This document shows, one piece after another, positions 35,953-44,657 of a DNA stretch of 64,000 nucleotides (position 1 is its first letter; each line of letters begins with the position of its first letter). Below the pieces are notes generated by a model. It had not been told where the DNA came from and did no database searches. It was given only the letters and a program-made list of their open reading frames with translations. Origin of the DNA: Bradyrhizobium liaoningense (GTDB lineage Bacteria > Pseudomonadota > Alphaproteobacteria > Rhizobiales > Xanthobacteraceae). A program made the translations under genes and the position numbers. The stretch lies in NCBI RefSeq assembly GCF_018130825.1, contig NZ_JAFCJS010000006.1, positions 310,001-374,000 of the forward strand. The letters run 5' to 3'.

Positions 35953-36845
35953 CTGCGCAACAGCCGGTCGCCCAGCGTCGCAAGACCGATGCCGGTGACG
36001 ATCAGTCCGGCCGCGATCGCAAGGCTCATGTCAATCGGCTCGCCTAGCAGGATAGCGGCGCTGGCGATGCCGACGAGCGGCGTCCCGGTGGTGCCGAGCG
36101 ATGTCGTCAGCGCCGAGATGCTCTTGTTGACCATCGACATCGCCCAATAGGCCAGCGCCGTCCCGATCAGGCCGGAGTACAGAAACAGAAAGACGAGCCT
36201 CCACGACCATTCCGCGTGCGGCAGGCCGTCCGTGACCACAGCCGATCCAGTGAGCACGACCGTCGCCACCAGCACCTGCCAGATCAGGAGCTGGAGCGGC
36301 GAGGCTATCCAGCGGTGCGCGCGGATATAGATGATGTTGGCGGCCCAGGAGATCGCGGCCAGGATGACCATGCCGGCGCCGAGCACGACGTTCGCATTGG
36401 TCCAGTCGATGGAGGCGGGGTTCAGGATCACGGCAAGGCCGATCAATCCGAGCAGTGCGCCGGCGAGCTTTGGCGCGGTCAGCGTATCCTTCCCCAGCAA
36501 GGGCGCGGCGATCGCGACCCAGAGCGGCGTGGTGTAGCCGAGCACGATGGCCTTGCTCGCGGGCAGGAAGCGCACACCGGCCGCGACCAGGACCGAAAAT
36601 ATCGTCATGTGCAGCAGCGCCACGCTCAGGATCACGGGAATGTCGCGCCGCTCCGGGATCACGAGGTTTCTGCTCAGTCCGAGGATCACGAACAATCCAG
36701 CCAGCGCGATCCAGCTTCGGATCGCTGACGTCCATAATGGCGGAAGGAACTGGACGAGCTGTTTCGTCACCGACCAGTTCACGCCCCAGGCCAGCACGAC
36801 GATGAGGAACAGGCCGACGGCGGTGCGAGGGGACAGGGAGTTCAT
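35931..36845 (-). CDS. EamA/DMT-superfamily exporter
   Basis: 304 aa with ten hydrophobic helices in two EamA repeats; VVLAWGVNWSVTKQL opens the first, VILAAISWAANIIYIRAHRW the second. Probably exports an amino acid or vitamin-like metabolite. ATG 36845 is favoured over the longer frame, which would run through the operator region. Divergent from a MocR/PdxR regulator, its probable controller, with which it shares the half-sites at 36893-36937. Confidence 0.88.
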   Translation of the reverse strand: MNSLSPRTAVGLFLIVVLAWGVNWSVTKQLVQFLPPLWTSAIRSWIALAGLFVILGLSRNLVIPERRDIPVILSVALLHMTIFSVLVAAGVRFLPASKAIVLGYTTPLWVAIAAPLLGKDTLTAPKLAGALLGLIGLAVILNPASIDWTNANVVLGAGMVILAAISWAANIIYIRAHRWIASPLQLLIWQVLVATVVLTGSAVVTDGLPHAEWSWRLVFLFLYSGLIGTALAYWAMSMVNKSISALTTSLGTTGTPLVGIASAAILLGEPIDMSLAIAAGLIVTGIGLATLGDRLLRSQATASG

Positions 36846-36892
36846 CGCAGGATCATCCTTGAAGCAATCCAGTCCGGCGGATAGCATCCCGC

Positions 36893-36937
36893 CTGGCACC
36901 TGAAAAAGTGCCAGATTGGAGAAGAGCAAGGTGCCAG
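36893..36937. promoter_or_regulatory. Three-half-site operator between EamA and MocR genes
   Basis: CTGGCACC at 36893-36900, AGTGCCAG at 36907-36914 and GGTGCCAG at 36930-36937. The first two form an inverted repeat (CTGGCAC/GTGCCAG); the last two are direct repeats 23 bp apart. MocR/PdxR-type regulators often bind such mixed direct and inverted arrays, and this array lies in their shared 103-bp promoter region. Confidence 0.7.
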
Positions 36938-36948
36938 TTTCCGAGGGC

Positions 36949-38379
36949 ATGCTAACCGGCCTGATCGATCTGAAGCGAGCCGACGAGGAGGGGCTGACGG
37001 CCCAGCTGACGGGTCAGCTCCGAAGCCTGATTTCGAGCGGTCGGCTCGGCAAGGGTTGGGCGCTGCCGTCGAGCCGCCAGCTCGCGAGCGACCTCGGGGT
37101 CTCGCGCAACACCGTCACTTATGCCTTCGAGCAACTCGCCGCAGAGGGATACCTCGCGGCGTCGCGCGGTCGCCGCCCGGTGGTGACGATCGACGGCGGC
37201 GAACGCATCGAAGGAGCGCGCACAGCCGCGTTGAGCCCACGCACTGCCAGACCACGGCTCTCGCCCTGGGCCTCGAAGCTCCAGCAGACGGACTGGCCGA
37301 TGTCCTATCTGGCGCCGCTCAAGCCGTTGCGTCCGGGGCACGGCGATGCAAGGGAGTTTCCGAACGACATCTGGGGACGCTGCCTGCGCCGCAGCGCCAT
37401 GGGGGCGGCCAGGCGCGAGCTCGGGCCGGTCAACCGGCCGCGTTTGCGCGAGGCGCTGGCGCATTACCTCGCAACCAGCAGAGGCGTTCGCGCCACGGCG
37501 GAGCAGATCCTGATCCTGCCGAGCGCGCAGGCCGCGCTCACCCTGATTGCGGCTGCCGTCATCTCGCCCGGCGATGAGGTCTGGGTCGAGGATCCCGGCT
37601 ATCCCGGTGCCGCGGCGGCCTTCCGTGCTTCCGGGGCGCGCGTGACCGGCATCAAGCTGGACGAGCAGGGAATGCAGCGGATTGCGGGTCTGGCGGCGCC
37701 AACGCTGATCTTCATGACGCCCTCGCATCAGCATCCGACCGGGCGCCTGATGTCGCTGGCACGCCGCACCGGGTTTCTCAGGGCAAGCCGGCCCGGCAAG
37801 ACCTGGATCGTGGAGGACGACTACGACGGCGAATTCCACTACGACAGCCGGCCGGTGCCGGCGTTGCAGGGCCTCGATGTACACGGCCGCGTGTTCTATG
37901 TCGGCACCTTCTCGAAGGCGATGACGTCGGACATCCGGCTCGGTTATCTCGTCGCACCGCCGGGGCTGGTCAGCACGCTGGAGATCGCGCAGCGGCATAT
38001 CGGGCTGATCGCTTCTAGCCACGTTCAGGAGGCGCTTGCTGAATTCATTGCCGATGGCCATTTCCTGGCGCATCTGCGTCGGGTGCGCCGGCTCTATCAC
38101 GGGCGCCGCGATCATCTCGCCGCGGGACTGGAGCGCCATCTCGGCGAGGTGCTCACCGCCGAAGTGCCCTCGGGCGGCATCCAGCTCGTGGCGCGCCTCA
38201 AGCGCGGTCGCGCCGATCAGGCGGCGGTGAAGCGGCTGGTCGAGGCGGGCGTTGTCACGCGAGCCTTGTCCAGCCTGGCGCTCGGCAAGCCGCGCGATCA
38301 CGGCCTGCTGCTCGGCTTTGCGGCGTGGCGCGAGAACGAGATCAGCGCGGCGGTGCGGACGATGGCGTCGTGCTTCTAG
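36949..38379 (+). CDS. MocR/PdxR-type regulator (GntR HTH plus aminotransferase domain)
   Basis: 476 aa. N-terminal GntR winged helix (LPSSRQLASDLGVSRNTVTY) and a C-terminal fold-type I aminotransferase-like domain with VEDPGYPGAAAAF, WIVEDDYDGEF and the PLP-lysine region TFSKAMTSDIRLGY. PLP-dependent sensors of this family regulate vitamin B6, GABA or amino-acid genes. ATG 36949 is chosen; TTG 36916 or GTG 36931 are alternatives that would overlap the operator. Probable regulator of the divergent exporter. Confidence 0.93.
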   Translation: MLTGLIDLKRADEEGLTAQLTGQLRSLISSGRLGKGWALPSSRQLASDLGVSRNTVTYAFEQLAAEGYLAASRGRRPVVTIDGGERIEGARTAALSPRTARPRLSPWASKLQQTDWPMSYLAPLKPLRPGHGDAREFPNDIWGRCLRRSAMGAARRELGPVNRPRLREALAHYLATSRGVRATAEQILILPSAQAALTLIAAAVISPGDEVWVEDPGYPGAAAAFRASGARVTGIKLDEQGMQRIAGLAAPTLIFMTPSHQHPTGRLMSLARRTGFLRASRPGKTWIVEDDYDGEFHYDSRPVPALQGLDVHGRVFYVGTFSKAMTSDIRLGYLVAPPGLVSTLEIAQRHIGLIASSHVQEALAEFIADGHFLAHLRRVRRLYHGRRDHLAAGLERHLGEVLTAEVPSGGIQLVARLKRGRADQAAVKRLVEAGVVTRALSSLALGKPRDHGLLLGFAAWRENEISAAVRTMASCF

Positions 38380-38388
38380 CCCACCGAT

Positions 38389-39612
38389 TCATTCCAGCGC
38401 CTTGGTCACGATGCGGATCTCCGATGTCAGCGTTCGGTGCACCGGGCATTTGTCGGCGATCTCCATCAGCTTCTTGCGCTGCTCGGCATCGAGCGCGCCG
38501 TCCATTGCGATGTCGCGCTCGATCTGGTCGAGCATGCCCTCGCGCGTTTCGCACTCCGCACAGTCCTTGGCGTAGATCTTCGAGTGCTTCAGCGTGACCG
38601 TGACGCGGTCGAGCGGCAGCGACTTGCGGTCGGCATAGAGGCGCATGGTCATGGAGGTGCACGCGCCGAGGCCGGCGAGCAGGAAGTCATACGGACCGGG
38701 CCCGGCATCCTCGCCACCGGCCGCGACCGGCTCGTCTGCCACCAGATGATGCGGTCCGACGGTGATGATCTGGTTGAACTTGCTCTTGCGGGTCTCCTGT
38801 ACCACCACCCTCCGAGGTTCCTCGGGAAGATCCATCGCTTTTGCGGGCTTTGCCGTATCGATGTAGCGGCTCGCCCAGGCCACGATCACGTCGGCCGCGT
38901 AGAGTGCATCGGCCGGTTTGGTCAGGAGATGATCGGCGTGATCGAGCGAGACGAAGCTCTTGGGATGCTTTGCCGCAACGAAAATCTTGGTCGCGTTGTC
39001 GATGCCGACGGTATCGTCAACGGGCGAATGCATCACCAGCAGCGCCTTGTGCAGGCCGGTGACATCCTTCATCAGCTCGTGCTCGACGATGTCGTCGAGG
39101 AATTCGCGCTTGATCCGGAACGGGCGTCCCGCGAGTGAGACTTCGACCTCCCCCTGGGTGCGGATGTTGTCGATATGCTCCTTGAACAGGCCGGTGACGT
39201 GGGCGGGATCGGAGGGTGCGGCGATGGTGACGACCGCCTTCGCCTCAGGAATCTTCCCGACCGCGGCCAGGATCGCCGCGCCGCCGAGGCTGTGGCCGAT
39301 CAGGATCGACGGCGCTTTGCGGACGCTACGCAGATGATCGGCTGCGCGCACGAGATCGGCGACGTTGGAAGAAAAGGTCGAATTGGCGAAAGCGCCCTCG
39401 CTGGAGCCGAGCCCGGTGAAGTCGAAGCGCAGCACCGCGATGTCCCTGGCTGCGAGGGCCACCGAGATGCGCTTGGCTGCCAGCGTGTCCTTGCCGCAGG
39501 TGAAGCAGTGCGCGAACAGTGCATAAGCCGAAGGCTCGCCATCAGGCAGCTCCAGCGCGGCCGCGAGCTGATGGCCGCCTTCGCCGGTGAATTGAAAGCG
39601 TTCCGTGGGCAT
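38389..39612 (-). CDS. Bifunctional alpha/beta hydrolase / OsmC family protein
   Basis: 407 aa fusion. Residues ~1-250 are an alpha/beta hydrolase with FDFTGLGSSEG and nucleophile elbow GHSLGGAA. Residues ~265-407 are an OsmC-like domain with LLAGLGACTSMTMRLYA and a second Cys in DKCPVHRTL, the pair used for peroxide reduction in OsmC/Ohr proteins. This two-domain form is a recognised family. It may detoxify organic hydroperoxides of esters. Monocistronic, convergent with the regulator gene. Confidence 0.93.
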   Translation of the reverse strand: MPTERFQFTGEGGHQLAAALELPDGEPSAYALFAHCFTCGKDTLAAKRISVALAARDIAVLRFDFTGLGSSEGAFANSTFSSNVADLVRAADHLRSVRKAPSILIGHSLGGAAILAAVGKIPEAKAVVTIAAPSDPAHVTGLFKEHIDNIRTQGEVEVSLAGRPFRIKREFLDDIVEHELMKDVTGLHKALLVMHSPVDDTVGIDNATKIFVAAKHPKSFVSLDHADHLLTKPADALYAADVIVAWASRYIDTAKPAKAMDLPEEPRRVVVQETRKSKFNQIITVGPHHLVADEPVAAGGEDAGPGPYDFLLAGLGACTSMTMRLYADRKSLPLDRVTVTLKHSKIYAKDCAECETREGMLDQIERDIAMDGALDAEQRKKLMEIADKCPVHRTLTSEIRIVTKALE

Positions 39613-39638
39613 GGGATTCCCCCGTTGTTTGTTCGAAC

Positions 39639-40301
39639 CTAATCGCCCGAATAGCGCTGCTCGGCCCAGGGATCGCCGCGATTATGATAGCCGCGGACTT
39701 CCCAGAAACCCGGCGCGTCCTCGGTCAGGAATTCGATCGCCTGGAGCCATTTCGCGCTCTTCCAGAAATAGAGATGCGGCACCACCAGCCGCACCGGCCC
39801 GCCGTGCTCGTCCGTCAGCGGCTGTCCTGACCAGCTATGGGCGAGCAGCGCGTCCTCGGCGGCGAAGTCTTCGAGCGCGAGGTTGGTGGTGTAGCCGTCG
39901 TAGGAATGCAGCACCACGAAGCGTGCATCCTCGCGCGGCCGGCAGACTGCGAGCAGTTCGCGCGTGGCGAGGCCTTCCCACTCATTGTCGTAGCGCGACC
40001 AGGTCGTCACGCAATGGATGTCGGAAGTGAACTGGACCTGCTTCTGCGCGGCGAACTCGGGATAAGTCCAGAACACGGGACTTTCGATTGCGCCGTAGAC
40101 GTCGAGCCGCCAGCGCTCGCGCGACACCGGCGGCATGACCCCGAGATCGAGCACCGGCCAGTCCTTGGTCAGGTGCTGGCCCGGCGGCAGGCGCTGGTCT
40201 TCCGGACGCGTGATCTTGCCGGTGAGAAAACGGCCCTCGCGGGCCCATTTCTCCTTGGTGCGCGTCAGCTTGCTGTCGGGCAGCGGATCGTCGTCGGCCA
40301 T
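39639..40301 (-). CDS. Sulfite-oxidase-like molybdopterin oxidoreductase
   Basis: 220 aa single SUOX-fold domain. Moco ligand Cys97 lies in SDIHCVTTWSR, and HSYDGYTTNLALED and HGGPVRLVVPHLYFWKSAKW follow, as in the YedY-like/sulfite oxidase-like cytosolic group. No Tat signal is visible, so it is probably cytoplasmic, unlike MsrP (YedY). Electron partner and substrate unknown. It overlaps nothing; the MFS gene lies 18 nt upstream in the same direction. Confidence 0.9.
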   Translation of the reverse strand: MADDDPLPDSKLTRTKEKWAREGRFLTGKITRPEDQRLPPGQHLTKDWPVLDLGVMPPVSRERWRLDVYGAIESPVFWTYPEFAAQKQVQFTSDIHCVTTWSRYDNEWEGLATRELLAVCRPREDARFVVLHSYDGYTTNLALEDFAAEDALLAHSWSGQPLTDEHGGPVRLVVPHLYFWKSAKWLQAIEFLTEDAPGFWEVRGYHNRGDPWAEQRYSGD

Positions 40302-40319
40302 GGGCTACTCGTGAATGGG

Positions 40320-41642
40320 CTACTCGTGGCGGTGCATTGCGGAAGCGTGCTTGGTGTCGCGCATGGTGGAATAGATGATCAGCGACAGGCAGATGATGCC
40401 GGCGAGATAGTAGTAGAACCAGTCCTCGTGCCCGATGCTCTTGAAGTAGAGCGCGATCGCCGGAGCGGTGCCGCCGAAGATCGAGACCGTGATGGCGTAG
40501 GGCAGGCCGACTCCGAGCGCGCGGACGTTGGTCGGGAACAGCTCGGCCTTCACCACCGCGTTGATCGAGGTGTAGCCGGCGACGAACAGCCAGGCGCAGC
40601 AGATCAGGATGAACGCCATGAAGGGCGACTTGGTCTCCTTCAGCGTCATCAGCAGCGGCACGGTCGCGAGCGTGCCGGCGACACCGAAGAAGATCAGAAG
40701 CGGCTTGCGGCCGATCCTGTCGGAGATCGCGCCGTAGATCGGCTGCAGGATGGTGGCGAAGATCAGCGTGCCGAAGATCACGAACGTGGTCTGGTCCTCG
40801 GTCAGCCCGACGGAGAGTTTTACGAAGGTCTGCATATAGGTGGTGAAGGTGTAGAACGCCGCGGTGCCGCCGGCGGTGAGGCCGACCACCAGCAGCAGCT
40901 CGCGCGGATAGCGCAGCAGATTGGTGATCGAGCCGGTCGGCTTCACCACCTTCTTGGCTTCCTCGAAAGCCTCGGTTTCGTGCAGGCCGCGACGCATGAC
41001 TGCGGCAAAGATCGCGAGCGCCGCGCCGATTGCGAACGGGATGCGCCAGCCCCAGGCCTTCAGCTCCTCCGGCGTCAGGAAGACCTTTTGCAGGAGCAGC
41101 AGCACGATGATCGCGGTGAGCTGGCCGCCGATCAGCGTGACGTACTGGAAGCTGGAATAGAAGCCGCGATGCTTGGGATCGGCAACTTCACTCAAGTAAG
41201 TGGCGCTGGCGCCGTATTCGCCGCCAAGACTTAGGCCCTCGATCACGCGCGCGACCGCCAGGATGGCCGGGGCGGCAAGACCGATCGAGGCATAGGTCGG
41301 CGTCACCGCGATGATCAGTGAGCCGAAGCACATGAAGACGACGGAGAGTGTCAGCGAGATTCGGCGCCCGAAATGATCGGCGAGATAGCCGAAGAACCAA
41401 CCACCCAGGGGGCGCATCAGGAAGGTCGCCGCGAACACGACGGCGACGTTCAGTTGCTGGACGACGGGATCGTTGCCGGGGAAGAAGGCGGGGGCGAAAT
41501 AGAGCGCGAACGCGGTGTAGGCGTAGAAGTCATACCATTCGACGAGATTGCCGATCGAGCCGATGAAGATCGCCTTGATGCGGCGTTCGGCGTCGGCAAT
41601 GTCGAAGTGCTCGGAGGCCGGCTTGATTGCTTGGTCTGTCAT
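40320..41642 (-). CDS. MFS transporter, metabolite:H+ symporter (MHS) family
   Basis: 440 aa, twelve predicted helices. FIGSIGNLVEWYDFYAYTAFA, RPLGGWFFGYLADHFGRR and EGLSLGGEYGASATYL are hallmarks of the KgtP/ProP/ShiA group, which imports carboxylates or betaines with protons. The substrate cannot be told from sequence. It lies between the sulfite-oxidase-like gene and the P450-ferredoxin pair, all on the minus strand. Confidence 0.92.
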   Translation of the reverse strand: MTDQAIKPASEHFDIADAERRIKAIFIGSIGNLVEWYDFYAYTAFALYFAPAFFPGNDPVVQQLNVAVVFAATFLMRPLGGWFFGYLADHFGRRISLTLSVVFMCFGSLIIAVTPTYASIGLAAPAILAVARVIEGLSLGGEYGASATYLSEVADPKHRGFYSSFQYVTLIGGQLTAIIVLLLLQKVFLTPEELKAWGWRIPFAIGAALAIFAAVMRRGLHETEAFEEAKKVVKPTGSITNLLRYPRELLLVVGLTAGGTAAFYTFTTYMQTFVKLSVGLTEDQTTFVIFGTLIFATILQPIYGAISDRIGRKPLLIFFGVAGTLATVPLLMTLKETKSPFMAFILICCAWLFVAGYTSINAVVKAELFPTNVRALGVGLPYAITVSIFGGTAPAIALYFKSIGHEDWFYYYLAGIICLSLIIYSTMRDTKHASAMHRHE

Positions 41643-41675
41643 CGCCGGCCTCCCAAGACATTTGCTGTCTGGAGG

Positions 41676-42896
41676 CTACATGGACTTTCCAAGCAGAAAT
41701 GGCAACTGGCGGGGGCCGCGCACGGTCCCTTGCGACCAGGTCACGGTGCCCGCCGGGTCGAGCCGGAAGTCCGGGATTCGCTTCAACCATTCCTCAATTG
41801 CGACCTGCATCTCCATGCGCGCGAGGTTGGAACCGACGCAGCGATGGATGCCGAGGCCGAAAGCGGCGTGGCGGTTCTCCCGGCGGTCGATCACGACTTT
41901 GTCAGCGTCCGGAAACATCTTTGGGTCGCGGTTGGCGGCCGGGAAGGACAGCAGCACCATGTTGCCCGCCTTGACCGGGCAGCCCGAGATCGTGGTTTCC
42001 TTGACCACCTCGCGCGCCATGGTCACCGGCGAATAGGCGCGCAGCAGTTCCTCGACGGCGGTCGGGATCAGCGCAGGCTCGGCGATCAGCCGCTCGCGGT
42101 CGGCCGGTGTCCGGGCGAGGTGCCACAGGGAGGAGCCGATCGCGCTCCATGTGGTGTCGATGCCGGCGATCAGGAGTAGGCGCAACGATCCCAGCACGTG
42201 GGACTCTTCCAGCGGCTGGCCTTCCTTGTCCTTGGCGTTCATCAGATAGGAGATGAGATCGTCCGTCGGCCTCGATCTACGCTCCTCGATATGCGTCCTG
42301 AAATAGTCGCTCATCTCGTGCACGGCCTGGAGCAGCATATTTTCGTCCTTGATGCCGAGCTCCAGGATCATGTGGATCCAGTTGATGAAGAGATCGCTGT
42401 CGCTCTCGGGGATGCCGAGCATGTGCGCGATGGCCTGGACCGGGATGTACTTGCTGTAGCGCGCGGCGGCGTCGACCTTGCCGTCCGCGATGAACCCGTC
42501 GATCAGCTCGTTGCAGATCGCGCGCATCCGCGGTTCCAGCTTCTTCATTGCGTCCGGCGTGAATGGCGGCAGCAGCAACTGCTTGGCCGGCTTGTGCACG
42601 GGCGGATCGGACGTGATCGGCGGGGCCGCGTTCCTGGCAATCTCCGGCCGCACGTCGCGGACGATGATCCGGCGCGAGGAGAAATGCTGGGTGTCGTTGG
42701 CGATCTCGCGCACCGCCTCGTAGGTCGTCGGCATGTAGCAGCCGAGGAACCGCTCGGTGTGCACAACCGGGCTTGCGGCGCGCAGCTCATCCCAGATCGG
42801 GAAGGGATCGTCCGTCCATTGCGGATCGGTGTGGTCGAAATCGTTGACCCAGTCGGTGACGGGCGGATGGGCGACAGGCTGGCTGACGTCGGACAT
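41676..42896 (-). CDS. Cytochrome P450 (class I, soluble)
   Basis: 406 aa, the usual size for bacterial P450s. I-helix LLIAGIDTTWSAIG, the ExxR region AVEELLRAYSPV, and heme ligand Cys353 in FGLGIHRCVGSNLARME. Unlike the CYP102 protein in this window it has no reductase and must use a separate ferredoxin, supplied by the gene 64 nt upstream. The substrate is unknown; the LLRAYSP form is shared with CYP family members acting on terpenes and aromatics. Confidence 0.95.
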   Translation of the reverse strand: MSDVSQPVAHPPVTDWVNDFDHTDPQWTDDPFPIWDELRAASPVVHTERFLGCYMPTTYEAVREIANDTQHFSSRRIIVRDVRPEIARNAAPPITSDPPVHKPAKQLLLPPFTPDAMKKLEPRMRAICNELIDGFIADGKVDAAARYSKYIPVQAIAHMLGIPESDSDLFINWIHMILELGIKDENMLLQAVHEMSDYFRTHIEERRSRPTDDLISYLMNAKDKEGQPLEESHVLGSLRLLLIAGIDTTWSAIGSSLWHLARTPADRERLIAEPALIPTAVEELLRAYSPVTMAREVVKETTISGCPVKAGNMVLLSFPAANRDPKMFPDADKVVIDRRENRHAAFGLGIHRCVGSNLARMEMQVAIEEWLKRIPDFRLDPAGTVTWSQGTVRGPRQLPFLLGKSM

Positions 42897-42960
42897 GTCA
42901 GTGAGATCCCTCGGGGCTCGTGTTTGCTTGAAGGCAGCGGAGCGGACAGGGGCCGCCGCG

Positions 42961-43170
42961 CTAGTCCTCGATCACATCGATAGCGATTTCCGGGCAGTTG
43001 GATTTGGCAAGCCAGGCCTTGTCTTCAAGTCCCGGCGGGACCGTGCCATCGCCGGCTTCATGCGCGTTGCCGTATTCGTCGAGCTCGAACAGCTCCGGCG
43101 CCAGCGCCTTGCAGCGGGCATGGCCCTGGCATTTGTCGGGATCGACGTGAACCTTCAGTCGCTCTGCCAT
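42961..43170 (-). CDS. 3Fe-4S type ferredoxin, P450 partner
   Basis: 69 aa. Cys14, Cys20 and Cys58 with His17 where a fourth Cys would be (CQGHARC ... NCPE) indicate a 3Fe-4S or alternative-ligand cluster, the form typical of ferredoxins paired with bacterial P450s. It opens MAERLKVHVDPDKC. First gene of the P450 unit; no ferredoxin reductase gene is nearby. Confidence 0.95.
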   Translation of the reverse strand: MAERLKVHVDPDKCQGHARCKALAPELFELDEYGNAHEAGDGTVPPGLEDKAWLAKSNCPEIAIDVIED

Positions 43171-43302
43171 GGCGGCTTCCTTGGTCGCTTGCGTGCGCGC
43201 GAAGAGCGGCCCGCGTTCCTCATGTCAATTTTATCGGCGGCATTTGCCGCTCGGTCGAAGTTATATACTATTACATTCGCGGTGGGCTTCCCCTGTCAAG
43301 CG

Positions 43303-43318
43303 CAAACTTATAGGTTTG
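43303..43318. promoter_or_regulatory. Possible TetR operator
   Basis: CAAAC (43303-43307) and GTTTG (43314-43318) flank TTATAG, giving a 16-bp near-palindrome 8 nt before the TetR start. The 155-bp divergent gap also has a GCGGC/GCCGC repeat (43237-43250) and an AT-rich patch around 43260-43275 that may hold the promoters. Assignment rests on position. Confidence 0.35.
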
Positions 43319-43325
43319 GCGCAGG

Positions 43326-43973
43326 ATGCGTTCACAACTCGTTCGTAAATCGGAGAAGACGTACCACCATGGCGACCTTCGCGACGCCCTGATCAAGGCC
43401 GCGTTGCGCGAGGCAGAGCAGGGCGGGGCGGAAGCGATCAGCATCAAGGCACTGGCGAAGCAGCTCGGCGTCTCGCAGCCGGCGCCGTATCGGCATTTCG
43501 CCGACCGTGATGCGCTGCTAACGGCGGTGACGGCGGAGGCGTTCCGGCAGCTCAGCGCAACCTTTCGGGCGGCGATGACGAAATCGTCAAAGCAGTCGAA
43601 GCTGTCGTTGCTGGCGCAGGCGATGCTGGACTTCGGATTGCGCCGCAACGGCATCTATCGCCTGATGTTTGCGTCCCGCACCGTGTCTTGCGCCGCCAAG
43701 GGCAGCGAGCTGCATGAGGCCACGCGCGAGACGTTTGCGCTTGTCATCGAGGCCCTGGAAGTGCCTGCCGTTGGCTTTTTACGCGAGCGACAGGCTCTCA
43801 AGATCTGGGCAGCGCTGCATGGCGTGGTGATGCTGGCCGAGCAGGGACTTTTCACCGGCGAGGCGGCGCATACCACGCGTGAGGAGCTGGTCGAGGATTT
43901 TGTCAATGAGACGAAGGCCGCGCTGACGACAGCGATCAAGGACGCGCGGCGTCGGAAAAAGGCTGGCGCTTAG
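43326..43973 (+). CDS. TetR family transcriptional regulator
   Basis: 215 aa. HTH in the first 60 residues: AISIKALAKQLGVSQPAPYRHF, with YHHGDLRDALIKAAL before it. The C-terminal ligand domain resembles the TetR_C group with WAALHGVVMLAEQGLF. Divergent from the ferredoxin-P450 pair and therefore its likely local regulator. The stop overlaps the convergent racemase-family gene by 4 nt. The ribosome site is weak (GCAGG directly before ATG). Confidence 0.92.
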   Translation: MRSQLVRKSEKTYHHGDLRDALIKAALREAEQGGAEAISIKALAKQLGVSQPAPYRHFADRDALLTAVTAEAFRQLSATFRAAMTKSSKQSKLSLLAQAMLDFGLRRNGIYRLMFASRTVSCAAKGSELHEATRETFALVIEALEVPAVGFLRERQALKIWAALHGVVMLAEQGLFTGEAAHTTREELVEDFVNETKAALTTAIKDARRRKKAGA

Positions 43974-44608
43974 GCCTTCACTTTCAGCAGCTTCATCAGC
44001 TTGTCGACTGCACTATCTGGCGTGGTGACGACTGGACGGCCGGTGGCCTCCGCGACCAGCGGCGCCGTCGCCGCGATGCTGAACTGCGCCAGCGCGATGA
44101 CGTCGCAATCGCGTAAGTCGCGCGAGGCGTCCGCGATCAGCCGGTCATGCGTGGCGCGATCGCCCCGGTCGAGTGCCGCCAACGCGCCTTCGGCGAGCTT
44201 CGGCACGACCTGGACCGAGGCGGGGAATTCCGGCGGCATCGAGACCAGCGTTGGCGGGAAGGTCGAGAGCAGGCCGATCCGCTTGCCCATCGTCACCGCG
44301 CGCTCGATCATGGCTTCGTTCGGCTTCAAGACCGGCATCGGTGCATGCGCTCGTGCGACGGCCTCAATGCAAGGACCGAACGCGGAGCAGGTGAACAGGA
44401 TCCCGTTGGCTCCCGTCGCCACAGCGTAGTCGCCGAGCGCAAGGAAACGCTCGGTCATGGCATCGTTGAGCTGGCCGTCACGGGCCAGGTCCGCCGACAG
44501 GCTGTCGTCGAGCAGGTTCATCAGCCGCGCCTGCGGCCACGCTTGCGCGAACGCCGCCTCGATCGGCGCAATGGAGTGCTTGAGAGCGTGGATGAGGGCG
44601 ATGCGCAT
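43970..44608 (-). CDS. Asp/Glu/hydantoin racemase superfamily protein
   Basis: 212 aa. The N-terminal catalytic Cys is present (Cys74 in FTCSAFG), but the second Cys of two-base racemases is absent: the matching strand reads ALAQFSIAA. With one Cys the enzyme may be a decarboxylase or isomerase (arylmalonate decarboxylase and maleate isomerase are relatives) rather than a classical racemase. Last gene of a minus-strand unit with an amino-acid binding protein and aminotransferase, separated from the former by a strong hairpin. Confidence 0.85.
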   Translation of the reverse strand: MRIALIHALKHSIAPIEAAFAQAWPQARLMNLLDDSLSADLARDGQLNDAMTERFLALGDYAVATGANGILFTCSAFGPCIEAVARAHAPMPVLKPNEAMIERAVTMGKRIGLLSTFPPTLVSMPPEFPASVQVVPKLAEGALAALDRGDRATHDRLIADASRDLRDCDVIALAQFSIAATAPLVAEATGRPVVTTPDSAVDKLMKLLKVKA

Positions 44609-44620
44609 GGGATGTCTCTT

Positions 44621-44651
44621 CTCCCTCTCCCCCTAAGCGGGGGAGAGGGAG
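44621..44651. terminator. Perfect 13-bp hairpin between binding-protein and racemase genes
   Basis: CTCCCTCTCCCCC (44621-44633), a five-base loop, and GGGGGAGAGGGAG (44639-44651). There is no U-run on the minus-strand transcript, so it more likely stabilises or attenuates mRNA than terminates it cleanly. It lies 6 nt after the stop of the abundant binding-protein gene. Similar Pu/Py hairpins are common intergenic elements in this group. Confidence 0.6.
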
Positions 44652-44657
44652 AATTCC

